NCBI GenBank assembly: GCA_002441585.1
Contig: DJWS01000009.1
Coordinates: 99,116-163,115, forward strand
Source of the DNA: Candidatus Saccharibacteria bacterium UBA6224
GTDB taxonomy: Bacteria; Patescibacteriota; Saccharimonadia; Saccharimonadales; UBA4665
Direction: 5' to 3'
Length of the DNA: 64,000 nt
In this document: positions 50,155-58,180 of the stretch, one piece after another
Layout of the letters: each line of letters begins with the position of its first letter
Numbering within the stretch: the first letter of the stretch is position 1
The notes under the pieces: model-generated
Database searches by the model: none
What the model saw: only the letters and a program-made list of their open reading frames with translations
What the model was told of the DNA's origin: nothing
Translations under genes and position numbers: made by a program

Positions 50155-51687
50155 ATGGGGCAGGCGTTATATCGTAAATACCGGTCGCGCAGCTTGGACG
50201 AAGTCATCGGCCAAGAACACGTGACGACCACCCTGGAAAACGCACTAAAAAGCGGTGCGCTTAGCCACGCTTATTTGTTTACGGGACCTCGTGGCGTTGG
50301 CAAGACTAGCATTGCCCGGATTTTGGCACATCGCATCAACCAGCTGGACTACACCGGCGAGGATATGCATCTGGATATCATCGAGATAGATGCCGCCAGT
50401 AACCGAGGTATTGATGAAATACGGGACTTGCGCGAGAAAGTTGCGATCGCACCCTCTCAAGGCAAATTCAAGGTCTACATCATCGATGAGGTACACATGC
50501 TGACCACGCCAGCCTTTAACGCACTACTCAAGACACTCGAGGAACCACCAGCCCACGTCGTTTTTATCCTGGCCACTACTGAGGTACATAAACTGCCCGA
50601 GACTATTATCAGTCGTACGCAACGCCATACTTTTCGTCCGGTCGAGCCAGCTAAGGTAATTGCTCACTTGCGGAACATTGCCGATAAAGAGAAGATTAAA
50701 GTCACCGATGAGGCCCTTGGTCTTATCGCTGCTCACGGCGAAGGTAGTTTCAGGGACAGTATCAGCTTGCTCGATCAAGCAGCCAGTCGAGGCTCAGAGA
50801 TCACAGGTGAAACTATCCGAGACGTTCTCGGAATTCCCCCCGAGGCCGGACTACGCGAATTACTAACATCCGTCTATCGCGGCGACACCGCGGCTATCGT
50901 CGGTTTGCTGTCACGACTGACGACGCAGGGCTACCAGGCCAGCGCCATCGCCAAACAGCTTGGACAACTGATTCGAGCTGACGTACTGGCCGACGCCAAC
51001 ACCGGCCCAAGTCGTGAAGAGCTACTAGACTTGCTGGCGCGACTAATCGATGTGCCAGCTTCGGCCGAGCCGGAGCGGTTACTCGAAATCGTCTTATTGC
51101 GAGCGGCCTTGCCACATGCGGATTCGGGTGCCCCTACTAGCTCGACCAAGACTGTCAAGGCGACCACCGCCAAATCACCTAGTCAACAAGCCAGCCCGGC
51201 CGAGGCCAAATCGTCCCAAATTATCAGTAAAGCTGAAACGTCAGAATCATTACAGGAAGAACCACAAAGCACTAAACGCGCCGCCAGTCCCAAATCAAAC
51301 ATGGATACCGACGTCGACATCGTCCAGGTCTGGCCCAACGTACTCAATGCCCTAAAAAGCAAGCACAACACCATATATGGCATATTGCGCCTCGCTCAGC
51401 CACAACTGGACAACAATCATCTGACACTGGCCTTTCAGTACGCCTTTCATCAAAAACGCATCCATGAAGCCAAAAATCGACAGATCATCGCTACTATCAT
51501 CGAGGAACTGACCGGCGCTAAGGTGACTATAGAGTGTATCAAGAGCGAGATGAGCGCGCCAACCACACCACCAGCGGTCGAAGATGAAGTGGTCACCACC
51601 CTGTCGCCCAAACCGACTACGAACGATGCCTCTTCGCTAACAAACGTAAGCAATATTTTTGGCGGCGCAGAGCTGCTAGAATCATAA
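50155..51687 (+). CDS. dnaX: DNA polymerase III subunit gamma/tau
   Basis: A 510-residue clamp-loader ATPase. It begins MGQALYRKYRSRSLDEVIGQEHVTTTLENAL, has Walker A GPRGVGKTS near 43, Walker B VYIIDEVHML near 106 and the SRTQRHTFRP sensor region near 155. The zinc module with four Cys found after Walker A in most DnaX proteins is replaced by a short loop without Cys (HRINQLDYTGEDMHLDIIEID). A Ser/Thr/Pro/Lys linker (about 325-390) leads to a C-terminal tau-like domain. The start is 8 nt after TATACT (50141-50146), a leaderless type. Confidence 0.95.
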   Translation: MGQALYRKYRSRSLDEVIGQEHVTTTLENALKSGALSHAYLFTGPRGVGKTSIARILAHRINQLDYTGEDMHLDIIEIDAASNRGIDEIRDLREKVAIAPSQGKFKVYIIDEVHMLTTPAFNALLKTLEEPPAHVVFILATTEVHKLPETIISRTQRHTFRPVEPAKVIAHLRNIADKEKIKVTDEALGLIAAHGEGSFRDSISLLDQAASRGSEITGETIRDVLGIPPEAGLRELLTSVYRGDTAAIVGLLSRLTTQGYQASAIAKQLGQLIRADVLADANTGPSREELLDLLARLIDVPASAEPERLLEIVLLRAALPHADSGAPTSSTKTVKATTAKSPSQQASPAEAKSSQIISKAETSESLQEEPQSTKRAASPKSNMDTDVDIVQVWPNVLNALKSKHNTIYGILRLAQPQLDNNHLTLAFQYAFHQKRIHEAKNRQIIATIIEELTGAKVTIECIKSEMSAPTTPPAVEDEVVTTLSPKPTTNDASSLTNVSNIFGGAELLES

Positions 51688-51731
51688 CCAGAAGACGAGG
51701 GAAACTGTGATGCTAACCAGGCAGGATCGCC

Positions 51732-53096
51732 ATGGACGATAATTCGGCCACCGCCAAACAACCGCAAAACCTAGATGCGGAAGCCTCGGTATTGGGCGCG
51801 ATTCTGATTGACGGCGACGCTATAGTCAAGGTCGCTGATCTGGTTCACCCTGACGATTTTTTTGATGCCCGTCACCGCCATATCTACGAAGCCATCCAAA
51901 AATTATACGAAAAGCGAAGTGCCATCGACGTCCTGACGCTGTCCGATCAGCTCAAGGGCAGTGGCTATCTCGATATGGTCGGTGGTTCGGCCTATCTGAC
52001 CGAGTTGACCAATTTCGTGCCAACGGCCGCCCATGCTGAACAATACGCCGAGATCATAGCCGAAAAGGCTCTGCGCCGCCGTCTGATCGGCGCCGGCAAG
52101 ACCATTTCCGATGTCGGCAGTGATGAGGCCAAGAGCGTCAAGGAACTGGTCGAGGAGGCCGAAACCCGACTGTTTGAAGTTAGCCAGCAGCACATCAAGC
52201 AAAATATCGTCAGTCTGGAAACCATTCTGGCTGAAAGTTTTGAACGTCTCGATGATCTTCACAAGGATAAACAGAAGATCCGCGGTATCCCGACCGGCTT
52301 CAAGGACATGGACAACATGCTGGCCGGTTTGCAGCGCAGCGACCTATTCATCTTGGCGGCCCGACCATCCATGGGCAAGACGGCTTTTGCCCTCAATCTG
52401 GCCCATAACGTCGCCGTCCAGGCCAAGGAACCGGTGCTGCTATTTAGCCTGGAAATGAGCAAGGAGCAGCTGGTCGACCGCTTGCTGTCGATGGAATCCG
52501 GCGTAGATGCCTGGGCCCTCCGAACCGGCAATCTGACCGACTCCGATTTCGAAAAGATTGGCCAGGCCATGGGAACCCTCAGTGAGGCACCCATTTTCAT
52601 CGATGACACACCCGGCATCACCGTCAGTGATTTGCGCACCAAAGCCCGCCGTGAGGCGCATCAGCGTCCGCTCGGCCTAATCATCGTCGACTATTTACAG
52701 CTGATGAGCGGCGGCGGCAAATACGGCAGCGACGGCAACCGTGTCCAGGAAATATCTGAGATATCCCGCGGACTCAAAGGCGTCGCTCGTGAATTGAACG
52801 TGCCACTGATTGCCCTGAGCCAGTTGAGTCGCTCAGTTGAGAGCCGTAACCCACAGATTCCGCAGCTGGCCGACCTGCGCGAATCCGGCTCCATCGAGCA
52901 AGATGCCGACGTCGTGGCATTCATTTACCGTGAGGAATACTACAACCCCGAGACCGACCGCAAGAAAATCACTGATATTCTCATCAAGAAACATCGTAAT
53001 GGTCCGACTGGTGGCGTTGAACTGTACTTCGACAATGAAAAGCAGCGCTTCCGCTCACTCGACAGCCGCCATAACGACCCATTCGAAGCCGGTTAG
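51732..53096 (+). CDS. dnaB: Replicative DNA helicase DnaB
   Basis: A 454-residue hexameric helicase that unwinds DNA at the replication fork. The N-terminal domain starts PQNLDAEASVLGAILIDGDAI. The RecA-like domain has Walker A ARPSMGKTAFALNLAHNVA near 212, the DnaB motifs LFSLEMSKEQLVDRL and GLIIVDYLQLMSGGGKYG, and the arginine-rich LSQLSRSVESR region. No intein is present. It follows dnaX after 44 nt, so replication genes are grouped. Confidence 0.97.
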   Translation: MDDNSATAKQPQNLDAEASVLGAILIDGDAIVKVADLVHPDDFFDARHRHIYEAIQKLYEKRSAIDVLTLSDQLKGSGYLDMVGGSAYLTELTNFVPTAAHAEQYAEIIAEKALRRRLIGAGKTISDVGSDEAKSVKELVEEAETRLFEVSQQHIKQNIVSLETILAESFERLDDLHKDKQKIRGIPTGFKDMDNMLAGLQRSDLFILAARPSMGKTAFALNLAHNVAVQAKEPVLLFSLEMSKEQLVDRLLSMESGVDAWALRTGNLTDSDFEKIGQAMGTLSEAPIFIDDTPGITVSDLRTKARREAHQRPLGLIIVDYLQLMSGGGKYGSDGNRVQEISEISRGLKGVARELNVPLIALSQLSRSVESRNPQIPQLADLRESGSIEQDADVVAFIYREEYYNPETDRKKITDILIKKHRNGPTGGVELYFDNEKQRFRSLDSRHNDPFEAG

Positions 53097-53133
53097 GTCG
53101 GGATTCCACGCAAGCTGATATAATGACCATAAC

Positions 53134-54339
53134 GTGAAGAAGTTTCGAAAGTGGCTGAGGGACCGAGGGGCAGCGAATGGCCGATTATTGCTGGCCGTAT
53201 TGCTGGCCGCGACACTGCTATCCTATGCTCTCGGATCACTCGTGGATGGGCTGAGTGATCGTGAGTTCAGTTTTATCGAATCGAGTTCGTCGGCCCATGC
53301 GCTGGTCGCCGATCCACGCTTCGCACCCCTCAAATTACTTGAATGGGCCACTGGCTTCTTGCCGGACCTGACGCCGCAAATCATGCGCCTGCCGAGCATC
53401 GTATTCGCTGCCATGACGCTCGCGGCGCTGGTTTATGTTTTGCGACGCTGGTATGGGCCACGGACGGCGACTTTCGGCTTTATTGTTTTCGTTTGTTCAG
53501 CCTGGTTTTTGCATGTTGGCCGGCTGGCTACCGCAGATGTGATGTATTTGTGGTCCATACCTGCGCTCCTGGTCAGCCACATCATTTTGCGTAACCACAA
53601 TGGTTCTAAGCTAGCCTTTTTGTCATGGATAGTCATTAGCGCGCTGTTGCTGTATGTCCCGGGACTGATCTGGTTTGTCCTGCTGAATGCAGCCTGGCTA
53701 TGGCGTGATTTGGCACAGACATGGCAAAACTTCCGCCTCCAGACAAAAATCTTGATGGTCATGGCCTTCTTGATCATCCTGACTCCACTGGGATATAGTC
53801 TAGCGATTGATTTCGCGCCCGTCCGTTTACTAGACCTGGCGGGCTTGCCCCACGATTTACCCCAGCCGCTAGACGTCCTGAGACACATTGGCGAAGGTCT
53901 GGCGTTTATTTCTGTATACGGACAGGCCCCAACCGATATTTGGCTTAATCATCTGCCGCTTCTGGATGCTATGCTCAGTGGGGCATTTCTGACCGGTATT
54001 TACTTCTATGCGCAGCACTGGCAGGCCAGTCGTACGCGGCTCATCACCAGTTTCATCGCTCTTGGTCTTATCCTCTATGGTCTGGGCGTCGTGCCCCTCA
54101 GTGTCGTGGTTGTGCTGCTATACCTCATCGTGGCCGCCGGTATCGCTTATATATTATATTTGTGGATGTCGGTATTCCCGCGCAATCCGATTGCCCGTAA
54201 ATTTGGGATGTTCGTCGTCATCATCGCAGTTGGCTTCTCGTGCTTATACAACTTACGCCAATACTTTGTGGCCTGGCCGCACCACCCAGATACCGGCTCT
54301 TCATTTAGCGAGCGTGAAATTCCTCGCTCGAAGATATAA
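53134..54339 (+). CDS. Membrane glycosyltransferase of the ArnT/PMT-like group
   Basis: A 401-residue polytopic protein with about nine or ten membrane helices. After the first helix (about 17-36) comes an outer loop and TPQIMRLPSIVFAAMTLAALVYVL, the RLPS pattern of lipid-linked GT-C enzymes; HVGRLATADVMYLW resembles the second conserved loop. The acidic residues usual after the first helix read DREFSF here. It starts with GTG, 9 nt after TGATATAAT (TATAAT 53119-53124). It would transfer sugar from a polyprenyl donor outside the membrane; the acceptor is unknown. Confidence 0.75.
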   Translation: MKKFRKWLRDRGAANGRLLLAVLLAATLLSYALGSLVDGLSDREFSFIESSSSAHALVADPRFAPLKLLEWATGFLPDLTPQIMRLPSIVFAAMTLAALVYVLRRWYGPRTATFGFIVFVCSAWFLHVGRLATADVMYLWSIPALLVSHIILRNHNGSKLAFLSWIVISALLLYVPGLIWFVLLNAAWLWRDLAQTWQNFRLQTKILMVMAFLIILTPLGYSLAIDFAPVRLLDLAGLPHDLPQPLDVLRHIGEGLAFISVYGQAPTDIWLNHLPLLDAMLSGAFLTGIYFYAQHWQASRTRLITSFIALGLILYGLGVVPLSVVVVLLYLIVAAGIAYILYLWMSVFPRNPIARKFGMFVVIIAVGFSCLYNLRQYFVAWPHHPDTGSSFSEREIPRSKI

Positions 54340-54417
54340 ATTTGTTACAATATGGACACAAGATGTGTGGAGACCCGTCGTTTCGCACCTAAATTCTGAT
54401 GAAAAGGGGAGAGTATC

Positions 54418-54711
54418 ATGTCAAAATTCGATCAAGCTAAAATGCTCATGAAGGTTAAGAAAATCCAGAAGGAACTGCAAAAGCAGATTATCGTCGTCGA
54501 GCAGGGTGATGGCGCCGTACGAGTCGAAATTACCGGCGAACAAAAGATCAAAAAGATCCATATTGACCCTGAATACATAGATCTTGACGATATCGGGCAG
54601 CTGGAACGATGGGTCGAGGATGCCGTTAAGGACGCGATCGCCCAAAGTCAACGCATTGCTGCCGAAAAGATGCAGCCAATGATGGGAGCCCTGGGCGACC
54701 TCGGCCTGTAG
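54418..54711 (+). CDS. YbaB/EbfC-family nucleoid-associated protein
   Basis: A 97-residue small DNA-binding protein of the YbaB/EbfC family. The N-terminal helix (FDQAKMLMKVKKIQKELQKQ) and the strand pattern VVEQGDGAVRVEITGEQKIKKIHIDPEYID are diagnostic. It is normally encoded beside recR, as here, 5 nt upstream. A TACAAT element at 54346-54351 is the likely promoter and GGGGAGAG the ribosome-binding site. Confidence 0.93.
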   Translation: MSKFDQAKMLMKVKKIQKELQKQIIVVEQGDGAVRVEITGEQKIKKIHIDPEYIDLDDIGQLERWVEDAVKDAIAQSQRIAAEKMQPMMGALGDLGL

Positions 54712-54716
54712 AGCCA

Positions 54717-55322
54717 ATGCAGCTGCTTCCGCCTGCGCTTGAGAATCTAATTGAAGCGCTCGGTGCTTTGCCGGGTGTTGGTTCACGCACGGCCGAACGC
54801 TACGCTTATTTTTTACTGAAGCGTGATCCTAGCAAATCTCATCAACTCGCCGAAGCCCTAAATGGATTGCATGCCGGCATAAAACTCTGCCCCAAGACTT
54901 TCGCTCTGATTGCCGAAGATCAAGACGTCTCGCCGCTATATGTTGACCCCAAGCGCAATAAGCAACTTGTGGCCGTGGTGGCCGAACCGCTCGATATCGT
55001 GGCGCTCGAAAAGACCGCCAGTTTTGATGGCACCTACCATGTGCTTGGCGGCCTAGTGTCTCCAATAGACGGAGTGGGACCGGAGCAGTTGCACATAACT
55101 GAACTGCTACAGCGCATCGACGAGGACAAGGTGGTCGAAATCATCTTAGCAACTAACGCTAGCGTCGAAGGCGAATCGACAGCTTTGTACATCCAGCAGC
55201 AAATTGGCAACCGACCGGTCAAGGTAACCCGACTGGCACGCGGGCTGCCCATTGGCGTCGACTTGGAATACGCCGATCAAATCACACTCAGCCGAGCCCT
55301 CGAGGGCCGCCAAACGCTCTAG
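54717..55322 (+). CDS. recR: Recombination protein RecR without intact zinc finger
   Basis: A 201-residue RecR that loads RecA together with RecF/RecO. The N-terminal helix-hairpin-helix is ALGALPGVGSRTAERYAYFLLK (near 15). The Toprim domain has VVAEPLDIVALEKTASFDGTYHVLGGLVSPIDGVGPEQL. The Cys4 zinc finger between them is reduced to one Cys (IKLCPKTFALIAEDQDVSPLYVDPKR). C-terminal motifs (TNASVEGESTALYI; VTRLARGLPIGVDLEYAD) are intact, so the protein is probably functional. Confidence 0.95.
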   Translation: MQLLPPALENLIEALGALPGVGSRTAERYAYFLLKRDPSKSHQLAEALNGLHAGIKLCPKTFALIAEDQDVSPLYVDPKRNKQLVAVVAEPLDIVALEKTASFDGTYHVLGGLVSPIDGVGPEQLHITELLQRIDEDKVVEIILATNASVEGESTALYIQQQIGNRPVKVTRLARGLPIGVDLEYADQITLSRALEGRQTL

Positions 55323-55372
55323 ATTACCGCGATTATTGCCGGTCCTGTACAGATATGTTATAACTATCAGCA

Positions 55373-56266
55373 ATGTCTGAGGGACGACAAAGTAGGCTCC
55401 AGCTAGCGGAAGCGTTAACCCACTTCGAGGCGTGCGGACTTAACGACGAACGCAGAGTCGACCTTACAAGAGGCCGGCCTTTCTTGGCGGTGGACGACAC
55501 CAAAACTGTTGGTGTTGATGATGCATTTCGCGTCAATCGTCGCAATTCAGGGTTTGATGTAGAGGTCGCGGCGGCCGATGCGTCACAGCTACTCGGTCAT
55601 CCCACAATAGTCAGTTGCATCACCGAACGTAACTCAAGCCTATACCGTACGGGCAAGACAGCCATGACATTGCCACGGCCCATCGTACTCGCTCTGGGCC
55701 TGCAGGCCGGCAAACGGCAACGGGCACTTGTCATAAGACAATCATTTGACCGTCAGGGTGGGCGCAGGGGCAATCCGGTATTGATTCCGGCCCTCATCCG
55801 GGCCGGGCGAACTACTCCCGAGATCCTAGCGCAAACCGTTCTGAAAAACCCGCGTCATCCACTACTCACCGGTGCCTACCTCATAGAAAAACGGCAGCCG
55901 CGCAAGCCGACCGACGTAGCTGATCCGGCCCGGCTCAGACGCTTGGGTAGTGAGTTGGTAGCAACCTACACGACGTTCGCCAATCGGTTGGCAGCCCAGT
56001 GGGCCGGTAACGAATATGTGCCAGTTCTTTGCCAAAGGCATGCCCACCTAGGCATGACAGCGATCGAACCCTACTATGCCTACTCAGGTACCGACACCGC
56101 CACGGAGCAACCTCACTATGCCCAAATCACGTCTGCTCTACGACGTGGCATCGATGCGATCAATCACATGAACCTCGGCCATCATTTAGCACACAAAAGT
56201 CCGGTGTTTGACAGCGAGATGCTCGATCGGGTTGCTATGAATTTCAATGCCCCGAATGTCGCCTGA
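55373..56266 (+). CDS. Short RNB-domain (RNase II/R-like) protein, degenerate catalytic site
   Basis: A 297-residue protein whose pattern FLAVDDTKTVGVDDAFRVNR...GFDVEVAAADASQLLG (near 38-80) resembles the RNB catalytic core of RNase II/R (IDxxxxxDxDDA...VAIADVS). SSLYRTGKTAMTLPRPI then corresponds to the YFPDRVIPMLP block. One of the four Mg-binding Asp positions is Gly here. The cold-shock and S1 RNA-binding domains of true RNase II/R are absent and the protein is half the usual length. It may be a small RNA-binding or weak nuclease protein. Leaderless-type start (TATAAC 55359-55364). Confidence 0.6.
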   Translation: MSEGRQSRLQLAEALTHFEACGLNDERRVDLTRGRPFLAVDDTKTVGVDDAFRVNRRNSGFDVEVAAADASQLLGHPTIVSCITERNSSLYRTGKTAMTLPRPIVLALGLQAGKRQRALVIRQSFDRQGGRRGNPVLIPALIRAGRTTPEILAQTVLKNPRHPLLTGAYLIEKRQPRKPTDVADPARLRRLGSELVATYTTFANRLAAQWAGNEYVPVLCQRHAHLGMTAIEPYYAYSGTDTATEQPHYAQITSALRRGIDAINHMNLGHHLAHKSPVFDSEMLDRVAMNFNAPNVA

Positions 56267-56302
56267 TCGCCCGAAGGCTATTAGGATGTTACTATAGAGG
56301 CA

Positions 56303-57319
56303 ATGGAAGAAATCAAGAGCTTGGTCGAGGCGGCCACTCACATCGTCGTCGTACAGGCCGACAACCCTGATGCCGACAGCCTGGGCAGCGCCCTGGCGCT
56401 CGAGCATATGCTCGGCGATATGGACAAACAAATCACGTTGTACTGCGGCGTCGACATCCCAACCTACCTCCGATATATGCCAGGCTGGGACCGCGTTGTG
56501 CGCGATTTACCCAAGCAGTTCGATTTAGCAATCATAGTCGATGCTAGCACCTATACACTGTTTGAGCAGCTCGAAAAGACCAAGCAGCTAGCGTGGCTCA
56601 AGAGCAAACCAGTCATCGTGCTGGACCATCATGCCGTCGTTGAAAACCGCCTCGATTTTGCCAAAGCATCGATAATCGACGGAAAATATGCCTCTACCGG
56701 CCAGTTGTTATACGAACTAGCGGACAAGACCGGATGGCCGATCAGCAAGCAGACAGCCGAATTCCTGATGACATCGATACTCGGCGACACCCAAGGCCTT
56801 ACCAACGACCTGACCAGCGCCGAGACTTATCGGGTCATGGCTTCGCTTGTCGAGCATGGCGCCGACCGTCCTATGCTCGAAGATCTACGGCGCGAAGCCA
56901 GCAAGATGGTACCGGAAATCTATAAGTACAAAGCCCGGCTCATATCCGACACCAAGTTTGCTGCAGACGGCGCCGTCGCTTACGTCACCGTGCCGCAGCA
57001 GGATCTCAATGAATTCAGCCCGTTATATAACCCCGCCGCGCTGATACAATTCGATATGCTACAAATCATAGGCGTCAAGCTGGCCATCGTCTTCAAGCGC
57101 TACGACAACGGCAAATATACCGCTGCCATACGCTCTACCACCCAGGCACCGATTGCCGCCAAATTAGCTGATACGATGGGCGGTGGCGGACACCCGCACG
57201 CCAGTGGCTTTAAGATAGAGAATTGCAAATCCTTCGGCGAGGCCGAAAAGAAGTGCCTGGACCGCGCCGCAGAGTTGTTGAGTGAGCTGGACGGCAACCG
57301 TCCTCGCTTGCATAATTAG
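56303..57319 (+). CDS. DHH-family phosphoesterase (NrnA-like)
   Basis: A 338-residue DHH/DHHA1 protein, probably degrading short oligoribonucleotides or 3'-phosphoadenosine 5'-phosphate. Motif I is QADNPDADSLGSALAL near 19, motif II IIVDAST near 77, motif III VLDHHAV near 108, and the C-terminal DHHA1 glycine-rich motif is MGGGGHPHASGFKI near 292. The start is 7 nt after TACTAT. With the RNB-like neighbour it may form an RNA-turnover pair, though each gene has its own promoter. Confidence 0.92.
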   Translation: MEEIKSLVEAATHIVVVQADNPDADSLGSALALEHMLGDMDKQITLYCGVDIPTYLRYMPGWDRVVRDLPKQFDLAIIVDASTYTLFEQLEKTKQLAWLKSKPVIVLDHHAVVENRLDFAKASIIDGKYASTGQLLYELADKTGWPISKQTAEFLMTSILGDTQGLTNDLTSAETYRVMASLVEHGADRPMLEDLRREASKMVPEIYKYKARLISDTKFAADGAVAYVTVPQQDLNEFSPLYNPAALIQFDMLQIIGVKLAIVFKRYDNGKYTAAIRSTTQAPIAAKLADTMGGGGHPHASGFKIENCKSFGEAEKKCLDRAAELLSELDGNRPRLHN

Positions 57320-57335
57320 TGCCTGAGCCTATACT
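57308..57335 (+). promoter_or_regulatory. Promoter of the Cys leader unit
   Basis: TTGCAT (57308-57313), 16 bp, TATACT (57330-57335), then 6 nt to the leader ATG at 57342 (leaderless). Confidence 0.65.
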
Positions 57336-57341
57336 AAAAAC

Positions 57342-57386
57342 ATGATTCGCCACGCTTCATCATGCCGCTGCCAACTCTGTCTATAG
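57342..57386 (+). CDS. Cysteine-rich attenuator leader peptide
   Basis: A 14-residue peptide, MIRHASSCRCQLCL, with three Cys codons among its last seven. The TAG stop touches the segment GGTGAGGCT (57386-57394). That segment pairs perfectly with AGCCTCACC (57416-57424), which includes most of the 5' arm of the terminator. A ribosome finishing at the stop would cover it and permit termination, while stalling at the first Cys codons would leave it free. Downstream genes are a PIG-L deacetylase and cysS. Confidence 0.85.
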   Translation: MIRHASSCRCQLCL

Positions 57387-57435
57387 GTGAGGCTTGTTTT
57401 TATATATCGCTAACGAGCCTCACCGGCTCGTTTTT
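57386..57435 (+). terminator. Cys attenuator: antiterminator segment and terminator
   Basis: Terminator: CGAGCC (57414-57419), loop TCACC, GGCTCG (57425-57430), then TTTTT. Antiterminator: 57386-57394 with 57416-57424, nine perfect pairs. The two structures exclude each other. Confidence 0.85.
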
Positions 57436-57458
57436 ATATTTTTAGCAGGAGAGTCTCG

Positions 57459-58139
57459 ATGTCAATCGCCACCAAAACCATGAATAACCATTTCGATCTT
57501 AGACCCACCGATCATGTCCTAGTCGTGCATGCCCACCCGGATGACGAGATGTCCACCGGAGCATTACTAGACCATCTGTCCGACAGTGGCGTCCGCTACT
57601 CAGCCATCGTCGCTACTGCCGGTGAAGCCGGGGACCGCGGCGATCCGGCAGAATTACAGGCAGGCGTTCGCATTCGTGAAGCCGCTAACGCCTACAAGGC
57701 CTATGGCGTATCCTCAGACCGCCAATACTATCTCGGCCTACCAGATGGACATTTGAGCGAATCTGGTCAAACCGACAGACTCAGCCAAGCGCTAGGTCAG
57801 CTCTTTTTAGCACTCAACGTAACTGTAGTCATTACTCCTGGCGAGCATGGTTTCGACGGCCACCCTGATCATCGGGCCGTGCATCGGGCAGCACTACAGG
57901 CCATCGATTGGTTGCAACATCAGAACCGATCTATCCGGTCATTTGGATTGGAGCAGAACGGCGCTATAGCCATATCCGTTGACCGTCAACGCAAGTTGGC
58001 CAATCTGGCATATCATCAAACCCAATTTTCGATTAGTCACGATGGGGAGGGGTGGCAGCCATCACCGGCTAGCGCCGCCCTGTTAAAACCGTACGCTAGC
58101 TTACTTGATGACAGTGAGAGATATGCGCGATATCGTTAA
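57459..58139 (+). CDS. PIG-L family deacetylase (MshB/BshB-like)
   Basis: A 226-residue zinc-dependent N-acetylglucosamine deacetylase-type protein. The metal-binding motif is VVHAHPDDEMSTGALL near 24, the second block is GEHGFDGHPDHRAVHRAAL near 128. Relatives deacetylate GlcNAc conjugates in mycothiol, bacillithiol or GPI pathways. It has no cysteine residue, which suits expression during Cys shortage behind the Cys attenuator. cysS follows after 41 nt. The pairing of PIG-L with a CysS-type enzyme recalls MshB/MshC, but a thiol-cofactor role is only a hypothesis. Confidence 0.87.
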   Translation: MSIATKTMNNHFDLRPTDHVLVVHAHPDDEMSTGALLDHLSDSGVRYSAIVATAGEAGDRGDPAELQAGVRIREAANAYKAYGVSSDRQYYLGLPDGHLSESGQTDRLSQALGQLFLALNVTVVITPGEHGFDGHPDHRAVHRAALQAIDWLQHQNRSIRSFGLEQNGAIAISVDRQRKLANLAYHQTQFSISHDGEGWQPSPASAALLKPYASLLDDSERYARYR

Positions 58140-58180
58140 GCCTGCCAGGGCGGGCGTTAATAGGATATAATGACACCAAT

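Noticed and set aside
54352..54417. Short open frames before the YbaB gene (for example from ATG 54363) as another leader peptide
   Set aside because: No amino-acid bias, no following terminator and no alternative pairing were seen, so nothing supports attenuation there.
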